A stretch of DNA of 11,778 bases from Clostridiales bacterium UBA1248 (GTDB taxonomy: Bacteria > Bacillota > Clostridia > Oscillospirales > CAG-272), in assembly GCA_002308615.1 (NCBI GenBank), contig DBWC01000118.1, positions 1-11,778 of the forward strand, given 5' to 3'. The notes below the pieces were generated by a model that was not told where the DNA came from, did not search any database, and saw nothing but the letters and a program-made list of their open reading frames with translations. The position numbers and the translations under genes are program-made. Below are positions 1-7,337 of the stretch, piece by piece; the first letter of the stretch is position 1; each line of letters opens with the position of its first letter.

Positions 1-1124
1 TCGATCGTGCCCATTTCGCGCTCGGTCACTTCTGCAGTGTCAACTTCTTCGGTGGTATCTTCATCTGTATCCGGTTCGGTATCCGTTTCGGGCTCGGTTT
101 CCTGTACCGCGCTTGTCAGATCGAGCTGAGCGGTAAGTACGAGACCGGCTGCCGAAGCGGCGTCGCCGTGGTCGCCGACGTAAAGCACGCCGCCGCCGTA
201 TGCCAGATCGGACAGATCAGAGAACTGATCGGCGTATTTGATTTCCGCGACCTGGGACATATCGGATTTGTCAAGTGCGATAACGGACGACTTCTTGCCG
301 CTATACGTTGAAACAAACACGTAGTCGCCGGCTTCGCATATACCGTAAGCCTCTTTTACGGAAACTTCGCTTATGAGTTCTTTACCGTCAGCGGAGATCT
401 TTGCAACGTGGCTGCCCTTGCTGTTAAACTGATATTCGGAGCCGGATTTGAGGTACGTAAGATATACGATACCTTCGGGATCTACCGCTATGTAGCTCGG
501 ATCCTTGTTCGTTCCGGTTATCGCGTAATCCATAACGCCGCCTACACCGAAGCCTTCATACAGCTTGATATCGGCGGGATCCGTTACGTCATAGCAGCGA
601 ACGCCGTCTGCATCGTAGCAGGTGACTGCGTAAAGCAGATATTTGTCGCCTATTTTCTGTACGGCAACACCGTTAATACCGGTCTTGGCTAATCCGAGAT
701 CCTCGGACTTGTAACCGATCTGATTCATTTCGCCGTCAACTACGGCGACCGCGATATCGGGGTTGTTGGGATGCGTGATACCCACGTAGAGGTAACCGCG
801 GTCATCGCATGCGAGACCCTTGCAGTAAAGCTCGTTATCGCTTGATTCGGGCTTGTAGGATCCCGCCTGAGCGTAGCCGTCGGTAGTGTCAAATCTTACC
901 ACGTAACGTCCGCCCTGTAAGAATCCGCCGTAAACGTATTTGCCGTCAAGGGAAGCGGTGAAGCCTCTCATCTGGATGGCGTTGTTCACGTCAGCGGCGT
1001 TTATTGTCGCAGCGAGCTCGAGCGTTGCGCCCGTGATAGCGGCGTCGTCAGCGCCGGCAAAAGCGGGAACAGCCGCCAAAGCCATAAGGACGACGCATAT
1101 GATCATCGCTAAAAACTTTTTCAA
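1..1124 (-). CDS. Secreted beta-propeller-like protein with acidic linker (3' end missing)
   Basis: Reading down from 1124 gives 374 uninterrupted codons that leave the window, so the C-terminus is missing. The start is TTG (1124-1122), chosen because AGGAGG (1137-1132) lies 7 nt upstream and because a clear signal peptide follows at once: a Lys pair at residues 2-3, a hydrophobic core at about 5-20, and an AFA|GADD cleavage site after residue 23. Residues 50-335 contain repeated short strands with Gly/Asp turns (such as GKYVYGGF, RGYLYVGI, EGIVYLTY and GGVLYVGD), each near a 'VARFD/VAVVD/VIALD'-type strand, which suggests a beta-propeller of YncE/LVIVD or similar type. Residues 341-370 are a Glu/Thr/Asp/Pro-rich linker, as often precedes a surface anchor. 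I recognise no catalytic motif and cannot name the family. It has its own strong promoter just downstream of plsX. The substrate or partner is unknown; secretion is well supported and the propeller fold is inference. Confidence 0.82.
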   Translation of the reverse strand, partial: MKKFLAMIICVVLMALAAVPAFAGADDAAITGATLELAATINAADVNNAIQMRGFTASLDGKYVYGGFLQGGRYVVRFDTTDGYAQAGSYKPESSDNELYCKGLACDDRGYLYVGITHPNNPDIAVAVVDGEMNQIGYKSEDLGLAKTGINGVAVQKIGDKYLLYAVTCYDADGVRCYDVTDPADIKLYEGFGVGGVMDYAITGTNKDPSYIAVDPEGIVYLTYLKSGSEYQFNSKGSHVAKISADGKELISEVSVKEAYGICEAGDYVFVSTYSGKKSSVIALDKSDMSQVAEIKYADQFSDLSDLAYGGGVLYVGDHGDAASAAGLVLTAQLDLTSAVQETEPETDTEPDTDEDTTEEVDTAEVTEREMGTI

Positions 1125-1160
1125 TGTAGTTCCTCCTTAGTAATTTAAAAGTTTTTATAT

Positions 1161-1189
1161 ATTATAATGCTTTTTTTTATTGTTGTCAA
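1161..1189 (-). promoter_or_regulatory. Perfect consensus sigma-A promoter of the secreted-protein gene
   Basis: On the minus strand, TTGACA (1189-1184) is separated by exactly 17 nt from TATAAT (1166-1161). Both hexamers match the vegetative consensus fully. The expected start of transcription is near 1154, giving a leader of about 30 nt that contains the AGGAGG site. The -35 box lies only about 8 nt after the plsX stop codon, and I see no terminator between plsX and this promoter, so read-through from the lipid cluster may add to expression. Confidence 0.85.
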
Positions 1190-1196
1190 GTAGTTT

Positions 1197-2231
1197 TTAT
1201 AATTTGGAGAATATTTCTTTATTTTCCGCCGGCAAAGACAGCGTTTTTTCTATTTTTTCATTCATTTTTGCGTTTTCCGCGCTGCAGACCTGCTCAATAC
1301 AGATCTTTATCGCTTTTGCACTGCTGCTGCCGTGACCTTTTACGACGGTTTTGCGCGTGCCGAGTATAACCGAGCCGCCGTAATTCTGATAATTCATCGT
1401 CTGCTTTATATCAGAAAACATTTTTTTCTGGAAAGCCGCGCCCAGCTTGTATTTCCAGCTTGAATAAATACTTCTTTTCAGCAGCTTAAGCATTTCAAGC
1501 GCCGTGCCCTCCGTGGATTTTATAAGAACGTTGCCGGAAAACCCGTCGCAGACAACAAGATCATAGTCGCCGGAGAGCAGATCGCGCGCCTCCATATTGC
1601 CGACAAAGTATATATTCGGCTCCGCCGCAAGCAGAGGGTAGACTTCTTTTCTCAGCTTGTCTCCTTTTTCCTCCTCCGCGCCGACGTTGAGCAGCCCGAC
1701 GCGCGGATTTTCTATATTGAAAGCGCTCTGCAGGTATATACTGCCCATAACGGCAAACTGCTTCAGCATCTCCGGGGGACAGTCGACCGTCGCGCCGCTG
1801 TCGCATATGCCGACAACGCCGTCGTGCATATCCGGCAGAACGGGGCAGAACGCGGGACGCATAACGCCCTGCAGCCTTCCCACTCTCAGCGTCGCCGCCG
1901 CTATCAGCGCGCCCGTGGAGCCTACGGAAACCATACCGGCGACCGTATCGTCCGTTCTGAGCAGGTCTATCGCCGCCATCATCGAGCTGTCGCGCTTTTG
2001 TCTTATCGCGTCCGTCGGCTTTTCGTCACAGCCTATCACGGAAGGCGCGTGTATTATCTGCAGCCTGTCCTTATCATAGCTTTTTCCCTGCAGCTCCGCA
2101 TTTATTTTCTCCTCGTCACCCGTCAATATAACGTACAGCTTGCTGTATTCGGAAAGAGCCTCAAGCGCGCCCTCAACGTTTGCCTTCGGGCTGTTGTCGC
2201 CGCCGAAACAGTCTACTACGACTTTTATCAT
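1197..2231 (-). CDS. plsX: Phosphate acyltransferase PlsX (acyl-ACP:phosphate transacylase)
   Basis: This 344-residue soluble or peripheral enzyme interconverts acyl-ACP and acyl-phosphate; acyl-phosphate is the donor that PlsY uses to acylate glycerol-3-phosphate at the start of phospholipid synthesis. The family signature is clear: N-terminal VVVDCFGGDNSP (residues 4-15; most members have DAMGGD), SVGSTGAL (102-109), RPAFCPVLPD (125-134), DSGATVDC (144-151), GLLNVGAEEEKGD (179-191), VCDGFSGNVLIKSTEG (227-242) and a late GGSVILG stretch. Length is normal (about 330-355). The start is supported by GAGGT just upstream; the previous gene's TGA ends 1 nt before the ATG, indicating translational coupling. 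It is the last gene of the fakA-fakB-GNAT-plsX group, where it can pass FakAB-made acyl-phosphate to ACP or the reverse. No rpmF, acpP or plsY lies beside it here, unlike many Firmicute plsX loci. Confidence 0.96.
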   Translation of the reverse strand: MIKVVVDCFGGDNSPKANVEGALEALSEYSKLYVILTGDEEKINAELQGKSYDKDRLQIIHAPSVIGCDEKPTDAIRQKRDSSMMAAIDLLRTDDTVAGMVSVGSTGALIAAATLRVGRLQGVMRPAFCPVLPDMHDGVVGICDSGATVDCPPEMLKQFAVMGSIYLQSAFNIENPRVGLLNVGAEEEKGDKLRKEVYPLLAAEPNIYFVGNMEARDLLSGDYDLVVCDGFSGNVLIKSTEGTALEMLKLLKRSIYSSWKYKLGAAFQKKMFSDIKQTMNYQNYGGSVILGTRKTVVKGHGSSSAKAIKICIEQVCSAENAKMNEKIEKTLSLPAENKEIFSKL

Positions 2232-2232
2232 A

Positions 2233-3363
2233 TCATACCTCTAATTTTTTAACGTATGAGCGTCTTTTCTTATGTATCACACGCCTGAATTTGCCCCAGA
2301 GGTTCTGTATCTGTACGTTGTCCTCTAAATTCAGATTCGTTTCCGCGTATTCTATGCCGTCGTTTTTGAGCATATTCATTATGGAAAGCGACACGAGAGC
2401 GCCGATTCCTCTGTTCGCGTACTCCGGATCCACCCCCACGAGGCCGAAATCAAGCACCCTCGGATGCTTTATGGCTTTGAGCAGCCTTACAAGCGCCGCC
2501 GGGGTAAGGTGACCGTCCGACTTGCGCACCGCCTCCGATATCGACGGGAAGCAAAGACCGAAGCATACGGGGCGGTCGTTTTTGTCAAGCACCACGCCGA
2601 CGTGTTTAAGATCGATTATCAGCTTGAAATTCTGTATAAGCATCTTTTTCATGCCGTCGGTAAACGGCACGGTTCCGTAAACGTCCGCATAGGACTTGTC
2701 AAGCAGATCAAAGAACTGATCCGCGTATTTGTTTATAAAATCGTCTGTGTTTTTCGCCTGACTGATATGAAGCTCATACCGCTTCATGATGCGCTCCGCA
2801 AGCGCGTTCATCCTCTCGTCCGGCTCGTCCGGAAGATATATGCGGCTCTCGTTCCAGTCGACTTCCTTTACGTATCCGCGGTTTTCTATAAGAGTCTGAT
2901 AATAATCGTAATTATACTGCTCCTCAAACGTCGACATCTGATCAAAGCCCTCGATCAGAAGCCCCTCTCTTTCAAGATCGGAAAATCCCATGGGTCCGAA
3001 GACCGTGTCCATCCCCTTTGACGCCGCCCAGTTTTCGACGGCTTCAAACAAAGCGTCCGCGACTTTTTGATCGTTTACCGAGTCGAACCGCGTAAATCTC
3101 ACGCGTTTTTGTCCCGTTTTTTCGTTGTGCGCTTTTTGAAGTATGCCGGATATCCTGCCGACCATGACGCCGTCTCTGTAAGCGTTGTAATACACCGCCT
3201 CGCTCTGATCGTAATAAACGTAGTCGGCTCTGAATATCTTTTTTTCGTCGCCGTAAAGCGGCGGGCAAAAGTATTTTACGTCCTTATACAGCTTAAGCGG
3301 GAAATTCAAAAATTCCCGCTGCTGTTTTTTTGTCCTGACTTCAATGACCTCGACCGTTTTCAT
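2233..3363 (-). CDS. GNAT-fold acyltransferase-like protein, uncharacterised, in the fatty-acid kinase operon
   Basis: This is a 376-residue protein with no signal peptide or membrane segment. It belongs to a widespread but poorly described group of GNAT-like proteins. Its recognisable blocks are FLNFPLKLYKDVKYFCPPL (18-36), GPMGFSDLEREGLL (123-136) followed by EGFDQMSTFEEQYNYDYY (138-155), and a C-terminal acyl-CoA-pyrophosphate-binding-like loop VDPEYANRGIGALV (311-324, R/QxxGxG/A type), then N-rich TNLNLEDN (342-349). The tail is strongly basic (KKRRSYVKK). The length would fit two GNAT domains in tandem, with the better-preserved one at the C-terminus. The gene starts 3 nt after the fakB stop with no strong ribosome site, so it is probably translationally coupled; its own stop is 1 nt before plsX. 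The location suggests a role in acyl transfer or lipid modification, but no substrate can be read from the sequence. It could instead acylate a protein or a small molecule. Confidence 0.8.
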   Translation of the reverse strand: MKTVEVIEVRTKKQQREFLNFPLKLYKDVKYFCPPLYGDEKKIFRADYVYYDQSEAVYYNAYRDGVMVGRISGILQKAHNEKTGQKRVRFTRFDSVNDQKVADALFEAVENWAASKGMDTVFGPMGFSDLEREGLLIEGFDQMSTFEEQYNYDYYQTLIENRGYVKEVDWNESRIYLPDEPDERMNALAERIMKRYELHISQAKNTDDFINKYADQFFDLLDKSYADVYGTVPFTDGMKKMLIQNFKLIIDLKHVGVVLDKNDRPVCFGLCFPSISEAVRKSDGHLTPAALVRLLKAIKHPRVLDFGLVGVDPEYANRGIGALVSLSIMNMLKNDGIEYAETNLNLEDNVQIQNLWGKFRRVIHKKRRSYVKKLEV

Positions 3364-3366
3364 TTT

Positions 3367-4239
3367 TCAGTCGCGCTTTATCGAGTGAAAGCTGATGCCG
3401 AGACAGTTGGGTCCGCAATGGCTTCCCGCCGTGGGGTTTGCCACAACTATTTCTATTCTCGCGTCGTCTCCGTATTTTTCGCGTACCATGCGTTCAAGCT
3501 CGTGCGCGTCTTCCTCGTCGTCCGAGTGAGCGATGAGTATCCTGTGCGCCGTAACGTCGTCACCCTTTTCCTCAACGTATTTCATAAGGCGGTCAAGCGC
3601 GTTTTTCTTGCCGCGCTCCTTGCCTATGCTGACCATTTTGCCCGCGGCGTTGATATATATTATCGGGCGCACGCCTATGAGCGTGCCCATAGCCGCGCTG
3701 AAGCCGCTGACTCTGCCGCTTCTCTTGAAAAATTTGAGATCGTCCGCAAAGAAGTACACGGAATAACGGTCAACCTCTTCTTCCGCCCATTTGAGTATCT
3801 CCTCCGCCGTTTTTCCGGCTTTGTAAAGATCGCCTATCTCGTAAACTATGCTCAGACTTTCGATCGTTATGCCTTTTGTATCCACCGCGTAAAACTTTCT
3901 TTCCGGATATTTTTCCTTAAGCTCATTTACCGCGGCTCTCATATTACCGATCGTCATCGTCATAGCTTCGGAAAGATGCACGTACATGATATCGTCACCG
4001 TTTTTGAAAAACGGCTCGAAATACTCAATGTATTTTTCCTTGCTTATCGCGCTTGTGGTCGGAATAACGCCGTCGCGCAGCATATTGTAGAATTTTTTCG
4101 ACTCAAAGACGTCAAAATCCTCGTACGGATAGATCGTCTTTCCGTCGTAGCTGTACGGCATGCTGATAAGATGATACCCGAATTCTTTCGCTTTGTCCGG
4201 CGTTAAATCGGAATCCGTGTCCGCAAAAATAACTAACAT
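3367..4239 (-). CDS. fakB: DegV-family fatty-acid-binding protein, FakB subunit of fatty acid kinase
   Basis: FakB proteins bind a free fatty acid and present its carboxylate to FakA for phosphorylation. This 290-residue protein has the DegV layout: ADTDSDLTPD (6-15), the Thr/Ser loop PTTSAIS (60-66), HLSEAMTMTIGNMR (88-101, in place of the usual SSGLSGTYQ), AVDTKGIT (118-125), LKFFKRSGRVSG (168-179), IGVRPII (188-194), and the C-terminal AGSHCGPNCLGISF (271-284), whose His is at the position expected to contact the fatty acid carboxylate. The central 'SSGLSGT' loop and the 'HxGPGxLG' tail are both divergent, and Cys275 and Cys279 flank the ligand loop. ATG is preceded by GGAGG with 7 nt spacing. 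It lies 14 nt after fakA, so kinase subunit and carrier are co-expressed. Assignment to FakB rather than an orphan DegV rests on this neighbourhood; ligand chain preference cannot be inferred. Confidence 0.93.
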   Translation of the reverse strand: MLVIFADTDSDLTPDKAKEFGYHLISMPYSYDGKTIYPYEDFDVFESKKFYNMLRDGVIPTTSAISKEKYIEYFEPFFKNGDDIMYVHLSEAMTMTIGNMRAAVNELKEKYPERKFYAVDTKGITIESLSIVYEIGDLYKAGKTAEEILKWAEEEVDRYSVYFFADDLKFFKRSGRVSGFSAAMGTLIGVRPIIYINAAGKMVSIGKERGKKNALDRLMKYVEEKGDDVTAHRILIAHSDDEEDAHELERMVREKYGDDARIEIVVANPTAGSHCGPNCLGISFHSIKRD

Positions 4240-4253
4240 TGCTTTTCCTCCGT

Positions 4254-5903
4254 TTATTCAAGAACTAAGATAAAGTCGTGGAGAGGCTGTCCGCCGTCTC
4301 TCATTATTATTTCAACGTCCTTATATTTTTCGCTTATCGCGTCGTAGACTCTTTGAGCCTCTTCCGCCGACGCGTTTTCACCTACGAACAGAAGTATAAC
4401 GTCGCAGCCGCCCGCGTCGAGCCTCTCACACAGGACCTCCGCCGCGACGCACTTATCGGGCGAATCGGAATAGACCACGTCGTCCGAGTAGCCTATGTAA
4501 TCTCCGTCTACGACAGATACGCCGTCCATTTCCGTCGTTCTTGCCGCGCGCGACACGAAACCTGTCACGGCGCCCTGCGCGTATTCTTCGGCTTCCGCTT
4601 CCGCCTCGTCTGCGGACCTGCCGTCCGTATCGAGCATGGACAGCGCGGAATATCCCTCTCCCACCGTCTTTGTGGGGATCACGCGGACGTCCGCTTTGTC
4701 GTACATATCCGCCGCCTGCATTGCGGCGAGTATCACGTTGCCGTTGTTCGGGAAAACGAGTATCGTGTCCGCGTTTACCGTCTCAAACGCCGCTATAAAG
4801 TCGCCCGAGGACGGATTCATGCTCTGCCCGCCGTCGACTACCGCGTCCGCGCCCAGGGATTCAAACGTCTCTTTCAAGCCCTTGCCCGAGGCGACGGTCA
4901 CCACGCCGAATTTTTTTCTTACCTTTTCTTTATTTATCTCAAAACGGTTTTCTATTACGGTCTCGTTGTGCTGGAGCATCATGTTCTCTATTTTGAGCGT
5001 CAGAAATTCTCCGTATTTCTGACATTCGTTCAGCACCTCTCCGGGATGCATCGTATGTACGTGCACCTTTACTATCGAGCCGTCAAGGAACGATACGACG
5101 GAGTCGCCCATGGACTTTACAAGCTCCGTAAACGCGTTTATGTCAAATTTATCTATATCCGTCTTGCTTCTCTGCAGTCTCATAAGGAATTCGGTGCAGT
5201 AGCCGAATTCAAGCACGCTGTCCTCTGTAAACGTATCGACGTTTATCTGCTTTGCCCGGGATACGGTTTCTTCTCCGGCGTGCGTTACCTCTCCGCCGTC
5301 GATAACGTGCTTCATTCCCTCCACTATATAGACGAGTCCGGCGCCGCCGCTGTCAACGACTCCGGCTTCCTTCAACACGTCAAGCAGATCCGGCGTGCGC
5401 GCGAGAGAATTGCGCAGCTCCGTTATAAGATCGGTAAAATATCCGTTCAGATCCGTGTTTTCGTTTATGCGAGAGCCGGCGTAGGAGACCGCGTCGCGGA
5501 AGACCGTAAGTATCGTACCCTCCACCGGAACGGAGACCGCGTTGTACGCCTCCTCTGAGCCCTTCTGCAAAGCTCCGGCAAACGTGTTTACGTCCGCGCC
5601 GTCAAGATCGGTAAGCCCCGCGGCTATACCCGCGAATATCCTTGACAGTATAACGCCGGAATTGCCTCTCGCGCCGAGAAGCATACCGTGCGCGATACGC
5701 GCGGAAACGCTTCCGAGATCGGAGCGGCCGTCGGACGGAGCCGTCGCGCCCGCGTCTATCGTCATATACATATTATCGCCGGTGTCTCCGTCGGGTATCG
5801 GGAAAACGTTCAGATCGTTTACTATGCCCTTGTTTACATACAGATTTTCGGCGCCGCCTTTTACTATTTTTTCAAACAAGGCCCCGTCAATTAACCTGTC
5901 CAT
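4254..5903 (-). CDS. fakA: Fatty acid kinase catalytic subunit FakA (DAK/YloV family)
   Basis: FakA transfers ATP phosphate to FakB-bound fatty acid, giving acyl-phosphate for phospholipid synthesis. The 549 residues match the family length (about 550). The N-terminal DhaL-type kinase domain (1-200) has the nucleotide/Mg loop NVFPIPDGDTGDN (32-44, with Asp38, Asp40 and Asp43), GARGNSGVILSRIF (77-90) and DSGGAGL (184-190). The middle domain (about 225-310) contains YCTEFLMR (235-242) and KVHVHTMHPGEVL (279-291), with His residues at 281, 283 and 286. The C-terminal DegV-like domain (from about 325) has VDGGQSMNPSSG, VFPNNGNVILAA and the terminal GGQPLHDF. AGAGG lies about 10 nt ahead of the ATG. 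In many Firmicutes fakA follows an asp23-like gene (yloU); here an AI-2E/YtvI-like gene precedes it with a 66-nt gap and fakB follows within 14 nt. I see no missing key residue. Confidence 0.96.
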   Translation of the reverse strand: MDRLIDGALFEKIVKGGAENLYVNKGIVNDLNVFPIPDGDTGDNMYMTIDAGATAPSDGRSDLGSVSARIAHGMLLGARGNSGVILSRIFAGIAAGLTDLDGADVNTFAGALQKGSEEAYNAVSVPVEGTILTVFRDAVSYAGSRINENTDLNGYFTDLITELRNSLARTPDLLDVLKEAGVVDSGGAGLVYIVEGMKHVIDGGEVTHAGEETVSRAKQINVDTFTEDSVLEFGYCTEFLMRLQRSKTDIDKFDINAFTELVKSMGDSVVSFLDGSIVKVHVHTMHPGEVLNECQKYGEFLTLKIENMMLQHNETVIENRFEINKEKVRKKFGVVTVASGKGLKETFESLGADAVVDGGQSMNPSSGDFIAAFETVNADTILVFPNNGNVILAAMQAADMYDKADVRVIPTKTVGEGYSALSMLDTDGRSADEAEAEAEEYAQGAVTGFVSRAARTTEMDGVSVVDGDYIGYSDDVVYSDSPDKCVAAEVLCERLDAGGCDVILLFVGENASAEEAQRVYDAISEKYKDVEIIMRDGGQPLHDFILVLE

Positions 5904-5969
5904 GTGCTGTATTCCTCTTTCGTATATATTTGTCGCGCCGTATGGGAATATCCCGCGCTTCGTATGATT

Positions 5970-7154
5970 CTATTTTTCCGTTTCGTCTTCGCCGCCGTTT
6001 GTCTGTTCTTCATCCGGCGCGCTTTCGTCCTTTTCCTCTTTATCGTCTTTGCCGCCGCGTCCGGTGTAGGCGGATACGGGCTTGAACACGTGTATTTTAC
6101 CGTGATCGTTCAAGTCCTTGATTATCGCGAGCGTGATGGGAAGTCCGAGAAGTCCTATGCCGCCGAACAGCTTCGTACCGACTATCATCGCTACGAGCGT
6201 CGCTATCGGATGCAGACCCACCTGCTCTCCCACGATCTTAGGCTCTATAAACTGTCTTATCACGGTTATTATCGCGTACATGATTATAAGGCAAAGCGCC
6301 TTTGCGAAATCTCCGCTTATAAGCGATATCAGCGCCCAGGGTATGAGCACCGTTCCCGTTCCGACTATCGGCAGGATATCGAGCACGGCGATAAGCAGCG
6401 CAAGCAGGAATATGTTGTTCTGCCCCGTTATAAAGTGCATTATCGCAAAACCGATAAGAAGCTCTCCGAAAGTCAAAGCGAGTATAAGCGCGTATGATCT
6501 TACGTATTTGAAAAGGATCTTTACCGTGTAATCGCGCAGATCAAGTATGAAATCCGCCGTCTTTTTCGGAAGCTGCGCCAGGCAGAACGTCGTTATCTTT
6601 TCATAGTCCATCGCTATAAAGAACGTGGAGATTATCATTATGATAACGGAGACTATCATACCCGGTATGCTCGTTATGAACGAAAGCGAGGGGACGATGC
6701 CGGACACAAGACTGCTTACGCTGCTTGAAAGCGAGTCGAAAAACGTCTTCGACCCTGTGTCTATCTCTATGTGAAGGCCCGCGAGCATCGTGCGCACCTT
6801 TTCGTACGCCGCCTCGAGATTCGGAAGCACCGTGGTCGAAAAATATTCAGGCAAAGATACGATGAACCCGGAAACGGCGACCACAAGTTTGCTTATGATA
6901 AAACCGACTATAACGCTCATTATGCAGAAGAACAGCGCGGTTATCACCGCCGCCACGGGTCTCTGATGCTTCTGCAGCTTCAGCTTTCTCGATACCAGCT
7001 TTATAAGCGGATATAATATCGCGGATACGATAAAAGCGATGACGAACGGCATTATCCAGTTTATTGCGTATTTGAAGAAAAAATACACAAGTAAAATTAT
7101 TACCGCGGCATACGCGAGGTCTATAAGAAATTCCCGCTTTTTTTCCGTCGTCAT
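5970..7154 (-). CDS. AI-2E family (UPF0118) membrane protein, YtvI-like
   Basis: This 394-residue polytopic membrane protein has hydrophobic segments at about 11-30, 32-50, 66-84, 87-101, 155-181, 218-243, 246-262, 266-279, 284-300 and 316-345, the usual AI-2E family pattern with a soluble loop at about 102-150. The C-terminal signature is LDILPIVGTGTVLIPWALI (258-276), then IRQFIEPKIVGEQVGLHPIA (299-318) and GLLGLP (334-339). The 'LPxxGTG..liPWAL' form is typical of the sporulation-associated YtvI branch rather than of TqsA. Residues 365-394 form a highly charged Lys/Asp/Glu tail, probably cytoplasmic and disordered. Members have been linked to autoinducer export or Na+/H+ antiport, but the substrate here is unknown. 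The ATG has a GGTGAG ribosome site, and a strong promoter lies about 66 nt upstream. It is the first gene of the run leading into fakA, so co-transcription with the lipid genes is likely but not proven. Confidence 0.9.
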   Translation of the reverse strand: MTTEKKREFLIDLAYAAVIILLVYFFFKYAINWIMPFVIAFIVSAILYPLIKLVSRKLKLQKHQRPVAAVITALFFCIMSVIVGFIISKLVVAVSGFIVSLPEYFSTTVLPNLEAAYEKVRTMLAGLHIEIDTGSKTFFDSLSSSVSSLVSGIVPSLSFITSIPGMIVSVIIMIISTFFIAMDYEKITTFCLAQLPKKTADFILDLRDYTVKILFKYVRSYALILALTFGELLIGFAIMHFITGQNNIFLLALLIAVLDILPIVGTGTVLIPWALISLISGDFAKALCLIIMYAIITVIRQFIEPKIVGEQVGLHPIATLVAMIVGTKLFGGIGLLGLPITLAIIKDLNDHGKIHVFKPVSAYTGRGGKDDKEEKDESAPDEEQTNGGEDETEK

Positions 7155-7219
7155 TGCTTCTCACCGCCTTTCCGTGTGTTATTTCTTTAAAACAGCCGTA
7201 AAATTACATTTCTTATAAC

Positions 7220-7248
7220 AGTATAGCAGATTTAACGCGGCTTGTCAA
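7220..7248 (-). promoter_or_regulatory. Sigma-A promoter of the ytvI-like/fakA/fakB/GNAT/plsX cluster
   Basis: On the minus strand TTGACA (7248-7243) and TATACT (7225-7220) are separated by exactly 17 nt. The expected start is near 7213, leaving a leader of about 60 nt before the AI-2E gene. The -35 box sits inside the small palindrome CTTGTCAAG (7241-7249). The divergent LysR promoter lies about 20 bp away, so a regulator bound between them could act on both. Confidence 0.8.
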
Positions 7249-7266
7249 GAAATTATGCAAAAATGG

Positions 7267-7295
7267 TTGATTTCTTTATAAAGATATGATATTAT
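7267..7295 (+). promoter_or_regulatory. Sigma-A promoter of the LysR-type regulator gene
   Basis: TTGATT (7267-7272) and TATTAT (7290-7295) are spaced by 17 nt, which predicts a start near 7302 and places the AAAGGAG site (7323-7329) in the leader. The -10 box overlaps a tandem repeat of TATGATAT, a plausible site for autoregulation. The promoter faces away from the fak-plsX promoter. Confidence 0.6.
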
Positions 7296-7300
7296 GATAT
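7285..7300. repeat. Tandem TATGATAT repeat over the lysR promoter -10 region
   Basis: Two exact head-to-tail copies of TATGATAT occupy 7285-7292 and 7293-7300, and a third ATGATAT occurs at 7308-7314. The stretch overlaps the predicted -10 box of the regulator gene. LysR-type proteins usually bind T-N11-A motifs in the divergent region, so this may be part of an operator; alternatively it is chance in very AT-rich DNA. Confidence 0.4.
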
Positions 7301-7337
7301 ATAAAAAATGATATATTGCCGCAAAGGAGCGCTTTTT

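Noticed and set aside
3067..4206. Open frame of 379 codons on the plus strand across fakB and the GNAT gene
   Set aside because: It spans two well-supported genes on the opposite strand, has no ribosome site, and its composition is typical of an antisense shadow.
4278..5558. Open frame of 426 codons on the plus strand, opposite fakA
   Set aside because: It lies wholly within fakA on the other strand; its product is full of Arg, Tyr, Val and His with no domain pattern, and it arises from codon bias in the real gene.
5904..5969. Separate promoter for fakA in the 66-nt gap after the AI-2E gene
   Set aside because: There are AT-rich words such as TATATA but no -35/-10 pair of good quality; co-transcription from 7248-7220 is simpler.
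7308..7337. ATG at 7308 as the LysR start
   Set aside because: It would place AAAGGAG (7323-7329) within the coding region and add ten residues not typical of LysR proteins; 7338 fits both signals.
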